Positions 12,763 through 27,399 are shown, counted from the stretch's first letter. The stretch: 64,000 nt of DNA from Brevipalpus yothersi (GCA_003956705.1 QZCP01000734.1:39613-103612); one strand, 5' to 3'. Program-made: numbers and translations. Notes: generated by a model not told the origin, from the sequence alone.

Positions 12763-15700
12763 CATGAGAAAAAGTGCTTAGAATCAAAATTACCTTCACT
12801 TTTTTCTCTTTTAACACCATCATCATTTGAAGATGGTGAAAGAGGCAGAATGATAGAAATGATAAAAGAAATGTAAGTGGAATAAAGGAGGGGGTGAAAA
12901 GTGGAATGCAATCATTTCAATTTGCATGAATATAAATATATTCTATATATATTTAAAGGTGTATGACAGACTATTACACAGTGCATTGTGAGTGTGGATG
13001 TAAGTTATCAATTTGCTTTGACTGGTATGCAGAAAAAGAAAGAGAGGAAAAGAGAGAGAGTGGAATACATTAGGTGTATACACGTTCAAAAAGCTGTTGT
13101 TCATTAATTTTACGTTAGATTAATCAATAATGAAACATTGAATGGAAAAGACTATATAATACAGTGAAGAGAGAGAGAAAGGGAAGGGTTAATGAAAATG
13201 AGAAATAATTTTTCACTTTCCATTTGTGTGTATGTACAACAGTTGAGACAATTTTTAGTTTGTCAAAAGAAAAGAAGCTTCAAGATTGGATTTAACCAAG
13301 GAAGACTACTTCTACCATTGCTTTTAGCGAGACATTAACAAACTGGACAAATATATATACACATACACACACAAATGAATCCATGGAACTCATCAGATAT
13401 CCAGACACACACATTCACTCAAATATATATACATATAACTTTCTCATGTATAAAACCCTTTTGTACACTATCTGTGTCCATTCTCATCAGTCTATTTCAA
13501 CATTCACCCTCTCTTTCTCTCTCTCTCTCTCTCCTATCTTCACAACACTTTTAATTCTCTCTAGATTTTCTGTTCAGGAATTTATCTGATCACTTTCCCT
13601 TTCTTATTGGATTGAAAGAGAAAGAGAAATAGAAATAGATAGAGAACAGGATAGGGAAGAGAATGTTTGCTATCTCAATATTTACACACAGGAACCTCTG
13701 AGTATCATGGTGGGTGATGATAGAGGTGAAAAGTGAAAGGTGAGTTAACTTATATACATGTGTGTATGTCTGTCTGTCTGTCTTAATGGGGTGAGAACAT
13801 GGTCAATCGAATGGTATAAGAAAGCATGATGGAATTGGAATTGAAATCAGATAAAATCTGTGAACGTGTAATGTTCTTTTCCATCACGATAATTGAAGAC
13901 ATTTATCAAAATTTTTTCACAGTCAAATGAAAATTTTTTTTTTGGAATAAAAAAAGATGCGAATTCAAGGTGAATGATGAAGATGATGCTGACCAAAACA
14001 TGAGTTTCACAAGAGAAAGAGAATAAGATCAATTGTTTATAAACTTTATGATAGTTATCGTGAAGAAAGAAGAAAAAAAGAAAGTGGAAAGATGAATTCA
14101 GTTATATTTTGATAAAGAAAGGAACCGCTTTCAGTATGATAAGGAAAAGTCTTAGGAAAAGAGGAGGAAAATAATGACAGTAAAAATGATGGAGGATGGT
14201 TTAAAAGGCAATGAAGGTGGTGGAAGGAAGAGAGAAGAAGAACAAATGATAGAAAAAGAGGAGGCATGATGCGGATGTTGGAGAGATTGATGAGCAGAAA
14301 GGACTCATGGAAGATGGAGAAAGAGAGTATAGCACACGATAAACTTAGAAAGAGAGATGCTCCAAATTGCTGCAGGTCGAGAGGAAAGTACATCTTGGAT
14401 AGCATGTGAGAGAGAAGAATAGTTTGCCCAGCCAAAAAAAATGGGATAAAAATCATTAGATCAGCTCTGATTTCATCTTCAGGAGAGAGAGAGAGAGAGA
14501 GAGAAAGAGAAGTGATATTCGAGTAAAATCAAGAAGTGCAAGAAAATGAAAGCAAATGAAAGCGAATAATTGTTTCTATCTCTTCTATTCTCTCTCTCCA
14601 TCCTCATCCAGAAAGATGCATACATAAACAGCATCCAGATGTCATTAATCATCTCTCTCTCTCTCTCTCTTTCCATTTCTCTTTTCAAGAAAAAAGATAG
14701 AACTCGAAGAAAGAAACTTGTAGACGGATCAAAATATATCTACATGTTCCCATATCTCTTTCTCTCTTTCTCTCTGCCTGTCTCTGGGATCTTTTGGGAG
14801 AGAGAGAAAAAAATTGTATCATTCCAAGCATTCTTTTTCCTCCTATTCATGCCCTTCTGATACCATGTAGAAGTTTTGCATCATTTTGTTGCACTTTGAC
14901 TTGTGAAAAAGAGAGAGAAAGTTCTTTCCTCTTTATCTCTGTCTGTTGTGAAAGAATCTTACAAAATTAAGTAGCACAAATAGAGTGGCACAAAAAAAAG
15001 TTTCAATTCTGTTCGATTTATCACATGAATGAGAAGTCAATACTGAATTGACACAAAGAATTTCATCATCACAGCTATCCAGTGGCATCATGAAAAGTTG
15101 AGACACTCACCAGAATGATCCTATTCTATCTTTTCTCTCTCTCTCTCTTTGCAGCATTCGTCTCAATTTATCCACTTAAAGCACCCAGACAGTTGAAAAT
15201 AGTTTCTATTTTCAATGTTGTCTGTTTGCTTGAGTGTGCTGAGGCTTGTAGAGCATTTATTTCGAAGAAAAGTGAAAGAGTGGAAAAAAGGAATACAACG
15301 GATAAAGAGAGAGAGAATACAGTGTACAAAAGTTGGGATAGAATTTGTTTAATTTTTGAACTCCAAGCACAAATAGTCTGGGCACGTAAGAGGTGGAAAA
15401 ATAAACTGTATTGGTCAGAGGAGCAAAGAAAAAATACATATATTCTGTCTATTTTGTATACGAACACAAAGTGTTTGACTCTTTTTTTCACCAAGTGTTT
15501 AAGGTCTATTCTATTCTATCCTCTCTTTTTTGCCGTCTTTTTTGATAGACTTATTTTTTTGCATGATAAAATGATTGATGTGAATGAAAAGAGAAGAATG
15601 CACCAAAAAAAGAGCAGAAAAGGTATCAGTTGAAAGTCAGCATCCATCACTTACTGAGTTGATTCTGTATTGCATGATGTGTGTGTGTGTGTGTGTTGAA

Positions 15701-16217
15701 AACTTTCGTGAAAATTTTCTTTATTACTTTTATCGAACTATCTGTAAAATTCTAGATAGTATTAATTTATCGATTGATGATTCACAAAAATTTCTGATAA
15801 AACTTTTCATCATTCTGCTAGTTAATTTCAACTGCAATTTTATGCAATTCTCAACCACGAGAGAAAAGATCAAGTTCACTAAAATAATCAATGAAATCCT
15901 ATTTTTTGAATCGTTTATACCTCAGCCTCAGGCACAAATTGACCTTCTACTCTGATCAATAAATTCTCTCGACTATTGCAAGAATATCCTGAGTCACATG
16001 ATAAACAATCGATCTCATGTCTAGTTGATACTTTTCTCTCTTCTCTCTTACTGTCTCTCTTCTCTACAAGATTAATCTTTTTCCACTTGATAAGGTAGAC
16101 CATTCACTTTGTCCATTTCTACTTCCTATTTATCATCACCTTGTCTATCGAAGATGGTACCAAATAATTTAGGAAATATTTTTCTATCTCTTCTTACTCC
16201 ACTACTCTCCATGACAT

Positions 16218-16219
<2 letters not shown>

Positions 16220-16270
<51 letters not shown>
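16220..16270. repeat. (GA)n microsatellite, 51 bases
   Basis: Uninterrupted GA run in the DM-gene intron. Confidence 0.97.
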
Positions 16271-16275
<5 letters not shown>

Positions 16276-19098
16276 GGGACTACAACCTCACTGAAAATTC
16301 ATACTGTTTGTCTTTATCACCACAATTTACTTTATGTACACCACAAATGAGAAAATGAATAAATTCCATAATGATCGATCCACATCCCCACACGTAGACA
16401 CAGCCTTCAGGCAGCAACATAGTAGACTGATGTGTGTGTGTGTGTGTTCCAGTCAATCGATAACTGTCAATAAAATTGGTGATTGTCAACGAGTGGAACT
16501 GATGATGACAGAGTTGGACATGATACCTCTTCAGATATGGACACATACTGGGAAAAGCATAGGATACAGGAGGCTTCTCATTTGGTGACCAAAAAGTCAC
16601 TTACGGAGGCATGTAGATGCATGTGTGTATACAAGCAATAGCTAATCAGAACGAGGTCTGATAAAATGATGATGAAAACTTGAGGAAGACATGGACATGG
16701 TAGAGAGAAGAAGAAGAGAGAGAGAGAGAGAGAAGGATCAACCCCCTTAAATATAATCATCAATCATGAAGAATCAGAATCAAAAAACAGAGAATTCATC
16801 GAATGTATCCAAATCTGTTTGAATACAATTGATCATGAGAGTCATACTGTGAATGCTAAAAGGAACAATAACTCGAATACATCAGCTTACACTGATCAGA
16901 TATGTAGCATGTAGAAAAATGTTCATTGTATGCTCATTTTGACCAATTAATTAATCATTTTTGAAAGCAACAATGAAAAATATCTCACTTGGTATCGATA
17001 TCCTAAATGAAGCATTTATTAGACTATGTGTGTGTGTATATATGTGATGATTTGATGTGTCGTGAGTATGTGCAAATGGAAAATGAATGATCCATAGAAA
17101 GATACTGTAATGTACCGTTATTTTCAATATCTACAGTAGAATACAGAGTATACTATGATCACATGTGTGTGTGTGACTTCATTTACTCGACTATTTTCAT
17201 CATTCACATGACACACATACTCCACATTTCGATGTACTTTCACCCTTAAAACTCACACAAATGCACACATATCATCTCTCTTTCTCATATACACAAATCC
17301 ACTACACTTAAGCCCCTTATTATTCAATTCTGAACATGTACCATAAACAATTGCATGTATCGTCACCATCCTATGAACTTCAGCCATGGTACTTGCATCT
17401 GATAAACTTCTATCGATGCTCATCTCTCTCTTCCTCTTCATTTGCAAGTGATATCTTGTATCAGCCATAAAATCTTCTCCTTTTTCCTCATTCAGGACAT
17501 GAGAAATGATCTACTAGGAAAAGAATGCAGAGGCCAGTATCTCATTCACTCTCTCTTTCTCTCTCTATTCCAAATATTAATATATATATACCAGGGAGAG
17601 AGAGACAGATACCATTTGAACAGCAGCTATCATGAGTAAAATTATGCATCAGACAGTATAATATATACGATGGAAAACATTCTTTCTTCTTTCAATGTCA
17701 TCTGTCTGATCTTGCCTGGTGTGTATAGTTTGGAATATGTGTGTGTGTTTGTTTGACTGTATTCTCACTCACACACAGTGGAAGTATAAATGTGAACATG
17801 GTTTGAAAGATTGTTTCTTCTTCATGAATTTCCAATCTGTTGCTGCAGCTTCATCCGGCTGCCAGTAACTAATAATAACCATGACGAGACGATGACAATG
17901 ATTGGTATGATCAGTATAAGTGAGTGTGTGTGTGTGTGCGGTGCAACCGGCAGCCATATCTGTATTGGCATACATTGTCAAAATGAACATTGGCTTTTCG
18001 AAAATAAGAGAGGAAGAGAGAGAAAGATTGCTATGCGGAAGAAGAAAAAGATGAAGATGAAGAGAAATTATGGAGAAGAAGAGAAAAGATAGACACAAGA
18101 TTGGATACACTATCAAATCGAGTATAGATATTAGGGAAGCATCATGTCTTGTGTCATAAGATATCAGGAGAATGATTTACTTATCAAGGATGAAGGAATA
18201 AGGATGAGAGAGAGAGAGAGGAAAGAGATTAATTCATCAGTTAAAATAGTAAGATGTTATACAAGCAACAAATGATTATGATAAATCGTATAGACGGCGA
18301 ATTAGTTTGAGAGAGATGTGTAAATAAGAACATTTGAAAAATTATAAGAAGAAAGGTAGGCAAAGAAGAAGATGAAAAGAAGGAAAAAATTAGAAAACAT
18401 GAAAATCAAGTGAATATGAACAATAAAAATAATCAAAAAAGGTAAGAAATCCGATAAATTATCTAATCATAAGTGAAGATACAAGTACAAGTTCAAGTAC
18501 ATATTCTCATCTTAATTACTATCTCATCTTGTTTCTCTCTCTCACTCATCATATTCTTTTTCTAACTGTTTATACACTTGTTCTTCATCATCTTCTATAC
18601 TTAATCTCCTCTGGATTGAGGAGATGCTGTAATATTATTTCTCTCTCTTTCCATATATTCTCTCTCTCATTCTCTTTTTACTCTTCCGCTGAGATTTCTT
18701 CTATCATCAAGCATCTCTCATCTCTCATCCACTTGGTTTTCCAATCGATCGAGGAATTGAGGAAGAGAGAGGAAGTTATCCAAAGAGAGAGAGAGAGAGA
18801 GAGAGAGGTTCAATGGAAGCCAAGTGAAAGCGTGCAAAAAAGAGCACATCATCAGTGATGTGAAAGATAGATAGGAACTAGAGAGAGAGAGAGAGAAAAC
18901 TACGCCAGGATAGCCAAAACAATAAATGATTTAGCAGTAAAGCTTTTTCCTCTCTTGGTGAACATTTTGTTCATTTGACGAGAGAGAAAAAGAGTTACTA
19001 AGGAATGTGAATCAAAGTTGTTCCAGAAAAATCATATACACATGTACAGAAAAATATACCAGCAAAATGATAGATGGAAAAAGAAACAGTTATTCACC

Positions 19099-19131
19099 AG
19101 ACAGACATACAGACAGACAGATAGATAGATA
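19099..19131. repeat. GACA/GATA tetranucleotide tract
   Basis: Short mixed run of ACAG and ATAG tetramers in the DM-gene intron. Confidence 0.85.
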
Positions 19132-19463
19132 GTGGAATACACTCATTAATTGAGGATCCTGATTTGTTTCTGTGTGTCTGTGTATATCTGAGAAAGGGAA
19201 GACAGATGAAAAGAGGATGGAAAAAAGAAATACACTGTTCTTTTTTTCTCCTTTTGATACAATAACTCTTTTATACAGCACACACATTCAACATTGAACA
19301 AACGTCAAATCAAGTGCAATGAGAAGACAAAATTAAATTGTGTGTGTTTGAGTAACTTATCAGCAAATTGATGATCACAAACTATGTACTATTTCATATA
19401 TTTGAACAGTGTTCATAATTTTATCTTTTTAACTATGATAGACTATTGGCCTTGCCAGCATCG

Positions 19464-19491
<28 letters not shown>
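19464..19491. repeat. (GA)n microsatellite
   Basis: GA run in the DM-gene intron, about 1.3 kb before the first coding exon. Confidence 0.95.
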
Positions 19492-19494
<3 letters not shown>

Positions 19495-20762
19495 AAAATG
19501 GAATAGATACATAGAAAGTGAATAAAGAAAAAAGAATCTAGGATTGAGCCAAATCAAATAACTGTACTTATAATGTATATGATTTAGATTCAGGAATCTG
19601 CACAAATACACACAAGACACATAATTGTTCCATATTTCAAGATTCTCCAGCATTGCTGGCACATTATGGTGTATTATTACTTGATAGAGAGTAAGATTCT
19701 TTTCATGGGTGGTTTTTGACTGGATACATTCAAAATTTTTATTCCCCATGAACACAAGTCATCTCTTTTACTTTTCATCTTTTCAATGAGGATTCAAATA
19801 AAATCATAGACAAATTGAGGAGAGAAAGAACGAGAGAGAAAGATGAAAAAAATAGAATCAAGAGCTCGCCAAGAATCATTTATATTGCCATCATTAAGGG
19901 AAATGAATGATCAAGGGAAGATGTGATGAGGACAGTAGGCGTCTGGGTGTTGAGTGTGAATAAAAAATTTCCGTTTAGCATAGCATTTTGGAACAAAATG
20001 AAAATAATATTCCAAATTGTATTTAGATATGTATATATAATATTAACATTGGTGAGGCAGGCGGAAAGACATGGAGAGAGAGGAAAAGAGAGACAGAGAC
20101 AAATACACTAGAGATTGGTATTAAATTGTTGGAAAATTTTTCATTTTCCAGAACATCTGAGAGAATAAATCTATCGGGTTTTCCATGCAAATCATGATGA
20201 AGTTCCATCAACTTCGATGGTGAGAGAAGAAAACGAATTCAACATGCAACCAAAATTTACAAAATCATCTCCATTATCAAACAGGTGTGTGTTGAAAGTT
20301 CAGGAAGCAAGAAATTGATAGAACTGGTGTTACTGTTGGTCAATCGAAAGAGAATGGAATTCATGATAGACTGAAAGATATCTGTCTGGAAGTGAGAAAA
20401 TAGTTGAAAGAGACAGAGAGAAGAAAGTAAAGTATCATCCAATGACAAGGTATATGTAATGGAAAAATTGACCCTATCAAATTCAGATTAGAGGTTGAAA
20501 AAAGTATCAATTCGAATTTCAATAGCTAATAGATATTCATAATAATGTATTTGTGGAGGTATTGGATTCATCAAATTCATCAAAATGTATCGATAAAGTT
20601 TCGAATTTTGAATAGAAGTAGGAAGAGAGGCAATAAATTTACATTTCCTCTTCAAACGATTGTAAATTCAAATATTCAGTAGTATTCAAATTTTCCACAC
20701 ATCTCGAAAAAATGATCAAAAAATTAAATATAAATATTTTCCCAACAGGAAACGGATATTAC

Positions 20763-21972
20763 CTTTGAGATCAGATTGAACATTATGATTCCGGCATCTA
20801 GCACATTGTGGCCGACGAACACGATGATCAGCATTATTATTACTAGATGAATCAACATCCACTTTGTCCATCAGTGATCCTGGTGAACTTTGTTCACTAA
20901 TTGTACCATCTTTACCGGATGATAATCGTGAATCACCATCACCATTGCGTAATAATAGGGGCAAATCATTGGCATTATTTGACGGAGGTGACACTGATAT
21001 TGGCCGATTGATTGGGTGGTGATGATTGTTACCATTTTTACCGTTAGATGTTGAACCGTTACAATTACTATTATTATCTGATTTATCTCGACTTTTTCGA
21101 TTACCTTTGACACCACCACCAACACCTCTACCACTGCCACTGCCAGTGCCACCGCCACCCCTTTCAACACTACCACTACTACTATTACCACCACCATTGA
21201 ACTCTTGAACTGCACTAAAATTGGCAATCAAACCATTACCATTGCTGGCACCGTTAATCAGAGTCGCTGTCACACTGGTGGCTGATGTACATGGTATCGA
21301 TATACCGTTACCCAGTGTGGGGGTGGCTGGAGTGCTTGGAGTAGTTGGGCTGGTCATTTGACCATTTGAATCAGTGTCCACCGTAACAATTATATTCTCA
21401 TGGCTTTGATTTCTAGTGGTGGTGTTGTTACCACTGTTTGTGTCATGATTATTATTATTTCCGTTCGTTTCAATCAAGCCTGGATGAAGTCGAAAATTTC
21501 CCGAATGTGTGTGATGATGTCCAGTGGCATTATTATTACTATTATTGGTATCTGTATAATAGATGTTAGCATGCCGATGATGTTGATGGTGATGATTATT
21601 ATTATGTGGATGCTGGTGGGATGCCGGTGGTGGTGGTGAGTGGACATGATGATGATGTTGAAGATGTTGATTATCAAATTGACTTGGTGGACTTTGATGT
21701 CCGTTACCGTTACTATGATGATGGCCACTGATTGAGTGATGATGTGGGTGGTGATGATCTATCACAAGCCCGGTTGCCACATGATTTCCCATCGATGATG
21801 GTGAAGAAGAAATCGAAATAGTTGATAAATTAATATTACTATTAACACTGGACTGTTCCCTTGATGTGGCCAGTGTTGGTGATTGCTGTTTGGTGTCACC
21901 AATTGGCCCATTCGATTGTTGTGATGTTGAATCTTTACGATAATTAATGCCAGTTTTAACTTTCAATTTCAT
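20763..21972 (-). CDS. DM-domain transcription factor, first coding exon with His/Asn-rich N-terminus and first half of DM domain
   Basis: The exon encodes 403 residues plus one base and ends CTCAAAG before GTAATATC, inside the DM domain. Residues 386-404 read RRPQCARCRNHNVQSDLKG and continue in the exon at 983-1162. C390, C393 and H396 complete the eight zinc ligands of the domain. The preceding roughly 385 residues are low complexity: His-rich runs near residues 70-150, then Asn/Ser/Gly-rich stretches with Thr-Pro repeats and a basic patch. The start is the first ATG of the frame at 21970-21972. The frame stays open upstream for at least 25 codons, so a more distal start or a 5' exon cannot be excluded. 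DM proteins more often carry the domain near the N-terminus, so 385 residues ahead of it is unusual. The gene is transcribed away from ASCC2. Confidence 0.9.
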
Positions 21973-23741
21973 GATGATGATAATTCCATTCGTTTGGTGA
22001 TATACATACGTGTGGACTTTGTATATGTATGTATGTGTGTATTCACCTTGGGAAACAATTTTTCAATTCTCGTTCAATTATTATTATTGTAATTATTATT
22101 GGAAGCTTAATGATCATCGAATTTCATTTTCCGCTCTTGTTAGAACTTCTTGTTTTTTTTCTTCACGCTTCTCAATCAAATCAATATAAAATAATAATAA
22201 TAATAATAATTGATGGGAGAAAAGAAAATTTCTCTCACTTTCTATCTCACAATTCCAATTATAATGATGATAATCAAAATTGTGTGTGCGTAAGCAAGTG
22301 TATATGAGGTGAATTATTTTTGGGTTTCCCAAAAATGTTTACAATGTAACCACTAAGTTATACAGCAGCACGAAGTTCACTTTTCATGGTAACACAATAT
22401 CTTTTCCAATGTAAGTATATATATATACACACATATATATACTGTTACTTTTTCTCTATCATCATCATACACTGAGCCGAATAATGATTTTGAATTGATC
22501 AAACATGTGAACCCAATAAGAGTGGCCAACTCAGATAGATGAGAACAAAAATTGATTAACCAATACGTTCCCAATTGAATCTTTTTGTATCGTTTCTCTT
22601 TCTCGTTCTAATTATTTTTTACCATCACCAATGTCCAAAAATTGGGTAACTCAAATGATAATATTCAAATTTTACTCATAAATTGGACTGAAATCCACTG
22701 TATTTTCAAGTGTATGTGTGAATGGGTTTGTAAAATGATGATGAAATTTGATGGTAACAGAACCAGAAAGAGAGAAAATGATCTTGACAATTGATTGGCA
22801 ACACGCAACATCAAAGGGTTATACTTGAAAAATCAGGAAGAAGAAGTAGAAACAATGAAGTCAACGAGTAGATAGAGAGATAGAGAATGCTGATGATGAT
22901 AATATTGATGTCGATTAGGGAGAGAGAGAGGCGATATAATTTGGAATAAGAAGGACACTTTTGTGTATCAGTAGTAGTATATCGAGGTGGTGGTAGTAGT
23001 AGGACAGATTGTCGGTAGTAGAAGTGGTGTGTGGAAAGTGATGTCGGTTGTGATGATCCAAGAGAGAGAAAAAAAAACGGTAAAAAGATTAAAGATTTGA
23101 AGCACAATCAATACACATGGAAAAACGAACTGTGAACTGATGATTATGTGTCTTCTCTTAATCCACTTGAATCTGATCGACGTTGAATTGATGAAGAGAA
23201 GGAGAAAGCGAAAGTTGTTGGGTGAAGATTGGTTCAATGATGATCAAGTATATATACATACACACACAGTTTAGTTTAGATTGAATACGGTCGATAAGTT
23301 GATTCGAGTTTAACGTTTTTTATCATTATCGTGAACATTACACAACAATGTTAAAAGAATAGGAGAGAGAAAGAGAAAGAGCGAAGATGAGAAGGAAGAA
23401 GAAGCAGAAGAAAAAAAGGGTTAAAATATTTCAAGTTGATTCACTGAGAGTCCGGAACACGATGAATTGTTACAATTGCTCAGGTTCATGGTGAAATATA
23501 TCCATCTGAATCGTCTCACTGCTCCAACCAGAATGGCAAAAGAGTTGTGTATAAATGTTTGTAACACTGTGTGTGCTGTGGGTGTGGGAAAAGAGAGAGA
23601 GAGAGAGAGAAAGAGAAAGACTCTCTCATCATGAAAGAGAGAGAAAGAGAGAGAGAGCAAGTCTGGAAAGGGTTACGAGAGAGAAGGAAGAGTTTTACTG
23701 TTCAGCCTTCAAGAAGTAGTCTATGGAGAGAGAGAGCAAGG

Positions 23742-23747
<6 letters not shown>

Positions 23748-23772
<25 letters not shown>

Positions 23773-23943
23773 NNNNNNNNNNNNNNNNNNNNNNNNNNNN
23801 NNNNNNNNNNNNNNNNNNNNNNNNNNNNNNNNNNNNNNNNNNNNNNNNNNNNNNNNNNNNNNNNNNNNNNNNNNNNNNNNNNNNNNNNNNNNNNNNNNNN
23901 NNNNNNNNNNNNNNNNNNNNNNNNNNNNNNNNNNNNNNNNNNN
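23748..23943. repeat. (GA)n tract running into an assembly gap
   Basis: A GA run ends at 23772, and 171 N follow (23773-23943). Sequence resumes with GA-rich DNA. The gap most likely reflects failure to assemble or place a longer purine tract. Nothing can be read in it. Confidence 0.95.
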
Positions 23944-24607
23944 GAGAAATTCTCTCAAGGATCGATCGAGAAGGTAGAAAGAGAGAGAGAGAGAGAAAGA
24001 AAGACGAAGAGAGAGAGCAGCGATTATACTAACGATGATCTTACTTAGTCAACGTTAGATCATATAAATTGATGAAGGGAGAGTAGAAAGTTGGACAAAA
24101 AGAAAAAGAAAAAGAGAGAGAATCGAACTAATTGAAACAATTTCTCGATAAAATGCTTAAAAAGGAATACAGTGAAAGTTTATTCTTTTTCTTCTTTTTC
24201 GATCTCTCTCTTTATGCAGCAACTTGATGATGTGAGAATGAAAAATCGTATTGCTTCCGAGACTTGCTCACTTCTGATCAACTTTTCATGGAAAAGGATC
24301 AGAATTCGATTTGTATACTGCCTGTTAAATGCTACTTCTTCTTCTTTCTCTCATCGCTTAATGCTTCTTTTCCTTTGATTTACTGCTACCAATGTATTCT
24401 CAGCATCTTATAGCAGAAATCTCTCCTCTCTCTCATGATAAAATCTTTGCTCTTTCAGCTCGAGGTGTATGATGATGAATCTTTCGCGCCCTCATCAGCG
24501 CCCCCTGCCAGAATTCCTTCCAAAAGTATGGAACTTTCAGATGATGGAAAAAGGACCGCTTGGCAACTCACAAGCCTTAGTCATGGCAAGTTTCTCTCTC
24601 TTTAGTC

Positions 24608-24610
<3 letters not shown>

Positions 24611-24650
<40 letters not shown>
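24611..24650. repeat. (GA)n microsatellite, 40 bases
   Basis: Uninterrupted GA run in the DM gene/ASCC2 spacer. Confidence 0.97.
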
Positions 24651-24652
<2 letters not shown>

Positions 24653-25083
24653 TGTCTGAACAACGCGGAAGTCATGGGGATGAAAGCAGAGTCTGTGAGC
24701 GAAAATGCTATGGAAACAAGGAGAAACCTTTCTCTCTCTCTTCTATTTTTCCATAGACTCACTTTCTCTCTCTCTCTCTCTCTCGTTCTTTATTTCTTTC
24801 TTTTTGTATCCAAATATATATCAGCTCACTTTATCAGGGGGAAGTCATCAGAGAGACTTTAGCTTTATCTCGTCTACTCTCTCTCTCGAATTCATCCCCG
24901 ATTGTATGCTCCCTTTCTCTCTTCTGTCTGCTTAGGAATGGGAGCTAGACATCCCCTCAGAATATCTCCCATGCATCTCCCATGCATCATGGAGGGTCCC
25001 TGGCATCGAGCATGGTCAGATGAAAATAGAGAAAATTCAATGTCATGGGCGAGAAGAAGAAGTATGTGTTTCCCCAAATGATA

Positions 25084-25120
25084 GAGAGAGAGAAAGAGAA
25101 AGAGAAAGAGAAAGAGAAAG
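25084..25120. repeat. (GAGAAA)n hexamer repeat
   Basis: Several tandem AGAGAA/AGAAAG hexamer units in the DM gene/ASCC2 spacer. Confidence 0.85.
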
Positions 25121-25597
25121 TGGTGATGAAAGTTCAGTTCTTTCTTTATCCACTCTCTCATGCACACACATGATTTTTTCCAATAAATCTATCACAGCTA
25201 CTGTATACTTTTTTCTCTTCCTCTCTCTCTTTTTTCCACTCTCTTCCCAGCATCTCTATCATAATTCTACCGGTCATTCTAAACGGACTGAATGATAATT
25301 TGGTCTCGCTTATATTCTCTCTCCCTCAGAATTCTGATATCGATCGATTTTCCATTTACATGTAAAGATCTCCACACACATCATGGATTGTTCTCTCTCA
25401 CTCTTTCCACATGATGAGAGCTGTTCAAGATGGAATATCATGCACCAGTCTCGGTGCCTTTTGGATATATATTTTTCTTCTCTCAGATAATATTCCCTCT
25501 TATTGCCTTCCTCATTCCAATCTCTTCACTAACGTCTCCATGTCAGCATTTAAATACATGTAGTTGCCTGTGAGAAAGGGAAAGTTTGTCGGAATAT

Positions 25598-25599
<2 letters not shown>

Positions 25600-25639
<40 letters not shown>
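25600..25639. repeat. (CA)n microsatellite, 40 bases
   Basis: The longest CA run in the window, in the DM gene/ASCC2 spacer. Confidence 0.97.
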
Positions 25640-25641
<2 letters not shown>

Positions 25642-26229
25642 GAAATACAAAGAGACACCTGAAATACTCCTAAAAATGATGGCAAAGAGAGAGAGAGAGA
25701 GAAGCACAGAAAGCTACACTTTATCAAGCGAGCAATTGAGTAACATTTTTTCCTGATAAAGTTTTGCTTCCTTGATTTTCCCAGTAAACGAGTAAACGCA
25801 ACATTGTGCTAAGGTGCTCACGTGCTCAACCCTTTCTCTCTCTCTCTCTCTCTCCCACATACAAACCTAGTTTCCAGAGGAGCAACTCGTGCAAAAGATA
25901 GATTGATGCTGAAAGAGAGAAAGTGAAAGAGGAAGAGAGAAAGAGAGAGAGAAAAAAGTTGGAAGTATAATGCATAGTTACAAGTGAGATTGATGCTTTT
26001 CTTCTTCTGGTTACTTGCCTTCGAATTTGTAGCTTGAATAAAGTTCAATAAAAAAAGGGAAGCAAAAGAAGGAGTTGATGCCATAGTAAAAAGGTACATG
26101 ATTTCTTGTCAGGCTGGATGTGTGTGCGTGTGTGTGTGTGAATGAGTGTGTATATATACAGTGTTTAAGTGAAACTGCATTTGGCATCCATCGTCCTTGG
26201 CTAGGAATGTGAAAATTAGATTCTTCTTC

Positions 26230-26232
<3 letters not shown>

Positions 26233-26297
<65 letters not shown>
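26233..26297. repeat. (CT)n microsatellite, 65 bases
   Basis: Uninterrupted CT run in the DM gene/ASCC2 spacer. Confidence 0.97.
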
Positions 26298-26304
<7 letters not shown>

Positions 26305-27072
26305 ACTTACTTGATGGTCAAACTATTTTCAGGGCAATTACAGGCGACGCTGAACACAACGTCTCGCCCGCTTGAATGCTTGAATGAAGAGAAACGAATT
26401 ATGTAATAGCGGGAACATTGTTGCGGTTGTTTTAAACTCTCTCTCACATCATGTAACTATTATTATTACTGTTTTCACTCTCAAATATGCTGAGAGAGAT
26501 CAAAGTGCTACTATCTGTTAGCTCTTCTCTTCTTCTTCTTCCTCAGAAGCTCAATTTTCTCTTCTTCTTCTTCTTCTTCATTCTCTCTTCATTTGCTGCC
26601 AGCTCAAGCCCTTTTTTTGTCTCGGTTAATTTGATCTTCTCTGTATTTGATAATGTTCCAAGAGTGTTTGTGAGAGAGTGAAAAGTCTTGAAGAATAGAA
26701 AATGAAATTTGTCAAATTTTGCACTATTTTAAAAATGGTTGCTAAGCTCATCAGGAAAAATTTTGTCATTAGTATGCTAAATATTTTTCTTCTCCTTTCT
26801 ACTCTAACTCTTTTATTTTATTTCTTTTACACTGAATTTTACTCTCCTTCTCACATACGCTTACATAAAAGCTTTGTGAACCTACAGTCGCTGATTTTTG
26901 AGGACATGGATTTCAATTTGAATAGAAACTTTTGAAACTTCATCAGACTCACTAATAGAAAGCGAGAGAGAGACATTTGAACTGCAATTTTTGGAAAAGA
27001 GTAGTGAACTTAAAATTATCAGCCAAATGAGTTGTGATGAAAAATGATGAAGAGAAATATAACGGTACAAAA

Positions 27073-27075
<3 letters not shown>

Positions 27076-27139
<64 letters not shown>
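27076..27139. repeat. (CT)n microsatellite, 64 bases
   Basis: Uninterrupted CT run, with a 57-base complementary GA run 260 bases downstream. Confidence 0.97.
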
Positions 27140-27143
<4 letters not shown>

Positions 27144-27395
27144 TGATTGTCTCTGTCTATTCTTGCACATCTATTTCTTCCTACTTCTCTCTCTCCCACG
27201 TTTGGCTTGGATAATCCTTCTTATGCATGCGAATGATGATCAACTGATATTTTTCATACTTTTGACTTGTTCAACTTTCAGCTCAAACACACTTCTTCAT
27301 GTATGCATTTTTCCCACCCATAAAACAGTATTCACCAAGATCTTTAATTCATCTGAACATTAAGGCCATTTTTCAATTGACTTATGGACTCTTAC

Positions 27396-27399
<4 letters not shown>

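Noticed and set aside
15115..15633. 172-codon open frame on the plus strand inside the DM-gene intron, beginning with a hydrophobic stretch
   Set aside because: No recognisable domain, low-complexity start from a CT tract, overlapping frames on the other strand, and AT-rich composition like the surrounding intron. It was the longest non-repetitive chance frame.
21026..21639. Several plus- and minus-strand frames overlapping the His-rich exon of the DM gene
   Set aside because: They are shadows of the low-complexity coding sequence in other frames.
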